A stretch of 64,000 nt of DNA, taken from NCBI RefSeq assembly GCF_000819805.1, contig NZ_CDCE01000017.1, forward strand, positions 1-64,000, read 5' to 3'. Each line of letters opens with the position of its first letter. The stretch's first letter is position 1. Shown one piece after another: positions 63,231-64,000 of this stretch. The notes under the pieces were generated by a model, which saw only the letters and a program-made list of their open reading frames with translations, searched no databases and had not been told where the DNA came from. Origin of the DNA: Aeromonas diversa CDC 2478-85. GTDB taxonomy: Bacteria > Pseudomonadota > Gammaproteobacteria > Enterobacterales > Aeromonadaceae. The position numbers were made by a program, and so were the translations under genes.

Positions 63231-64000
63231 ATGAACCTGACGCGAATTACCCTGATTTTCCTGTTGTTTGGTTCCACGCTCGGGGTTGCGGCTGAGACGC
63301 TCGCCCTGCGCAAGGGGTATCCGCAGACCTATACGGTCCAGCGTGGGGACACCCTGTGGGATATAGCCGGACATTATCTACAGAAACCCTGGCAATGGCC
63401 AACGCTGTGGAAGGGAAATCCCCAGATAGCCGATCCTCACTGGATCTATCCCGGCGATGTGTTGCACCTGACGTGGGTCGATGGTCAGCCTCAGTTGAGC
63501 CGTGGCATGGCGGGGGCGAAGCGAGTGGTGACCTTATCCCCGCATGTTCGCAGCGACAGCAAACTCAACCCAGTGCCTGCGTTACCCCTCTCATCTTTGG
63601 CCCCCTTCCTGAGTCAGGAGTTGCTCTTCTCGAGCCCCAAGCAAGGGGAAACCCTCCCGTATGTGCTGGGAAATAACGAAGGACAGCAGGCGATCCTCGA
63701 CCATCATCCCCTCTTCGTGCAGGGGCTGTTGGAGCCAGGCAGGCAGTACGGAGCGTATCGACCCGGCCGCGAGTACCGAGATCCCAAGAGCGGTGACTGG
63801 CTGGGGCAGGAAGCGACGCTTACTGGCATAGTGCGCGCCGACATGCAGTGGTCTAACGGGCAGACCCAGGCCACCCTGATTGCCAACCGTCAGGAGGTAC
63901 GTCAGGGCGACAGGCTGATGCCGCTGCCAGGACCGGAAATAGAGCAGGCTCTCTTTATTCCGCGGGGGGCCGCTCCAATCCTCGATGGGATCATCGTCGA
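63231..64000 (+). CDS. LysM-domain envelope protein (3' end beyond window)
   Basis: I translated this from the sequence because it runs off the window. An AAGGAG site precedes the ATG. The protein has a signal peptide (MNLTRITLIFLLFGSTLGVAA) and then a LysM domain (about 32-85, YTVQRGDTLWDIAGHYLQKPWQWPTLW and WIYPGDVLHL). At least 256 residues are present with no stop. LysM binds peptidoglycan. This gene is typically divergent from def in Vibrio and Aeromonas and upstream of dprA. Confidence 0.88.
   Translation, partial: MNLTRITLIFLLFGSTLGVAAETLALRKGYPQTYTVQRGDTLWDIAGHYLQKPWQWPTLWKGNPQIADPHWIYPGDVLHLTWVDGQPQLSRGMAGAKRVVTLSPHVRSDSKLNPVPALPLSSLAPFLSQELLFSSPKQGETLPYVLGNNEGQQAILDHHPLFVQGLLEPGRQYGAYRPGREYRDPKSGDWLGQEATLTGIVRADMQWSNGQTQATLIANRQEVRQGDRLMPLPGPEIEQALFIPRGAAPILDGIIV

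Overview
The window looks like a chromosomal segment of a GC-rich gammaproteobacterium, most likely Aeromonas. This is inferred from gene content and protein similarity recalled from memory, not from a search. Supporting points are a complete ilvLGMEDA operon with an attenuator, the def-fmt-rsmB-trkA-trkH block, the NrtR/pncA/pncB NAD-salvage locus, a class C beta-lactamase with the usual three motifs, and a YopT/SycT-type type III effector and chaperone pair.

Layout. 1-3.5 kb: tRNA-Thr(GGT), a calcium-loop protein, an OmpA-family porin, and a divergent TetR regulator/HPP membrane protein pair. 3.5-10 kb: an accessory block with two translationally coupled genes (unknown protein and Sel1-like repeat protein), a tiny zinc-ribbon protein, a WYL regulator, and an McrBC restriction locus preceded by an unknown 85-residue ORF. 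The mcrB 5' half and the small ORF are visibly AT-rich while the mcrB 3' half and mcrC are GC-rich, so the locus looks mosaic. 10-16.8 kb: branched-chain amino acid operon read leftwards from a leader peptide at 16744 to ilvA. 16.9-30 kb: housekeeping genes (yifB, two tandem yihG-like acyltransferases, DUF523, nrtR, pncA-pncB, nupC, ydjM-like, yaiI, zntB, mscS-like, DnaJ-related, Na+/H+ antiporter). 30-37.7 kb: LtaS-like sulfatase, diguanylate cyclase, AmpC, acyltransferase-3, MgtE.

37.8-45.2 kb is a second accessory stretch. It holds the YopT-like protease and its chaperone far from any visible secretion apparatus, DM13 and CpcT/CpeT-like proteins, an RhtB exporter with an AraC regulator, and a LysR / half-size cyclodipeptide-synthase-like / MFS exporter cassette. 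45.2-54.5 kb: rarD, then a polyamine and beta-alanine degradation locus (puuC, puuR, bauA-like aminotransferase, bauC-like dehydrogenase, a glutamine amidotransferase, a CysB-like regulator) and a PfkB kinase. 54.6-64 kb: nsrR, napF, rmuC, trkH, trkA, rsmB, fmt, def and the start of a LysM protein that runs off the window.

The best candidates for something undescribed are the LysR/CDPS-fragment/MFS cassette (42.3-45.2 kb), the orphan YopT/SycT pair (37.8-39.2 kb), and the mosaic McrBC locus with its small upstream ORF and repeated 11-bp motif (6.4-9.9 kb). No insertion sequence, integrase or CRISPR array was seen.
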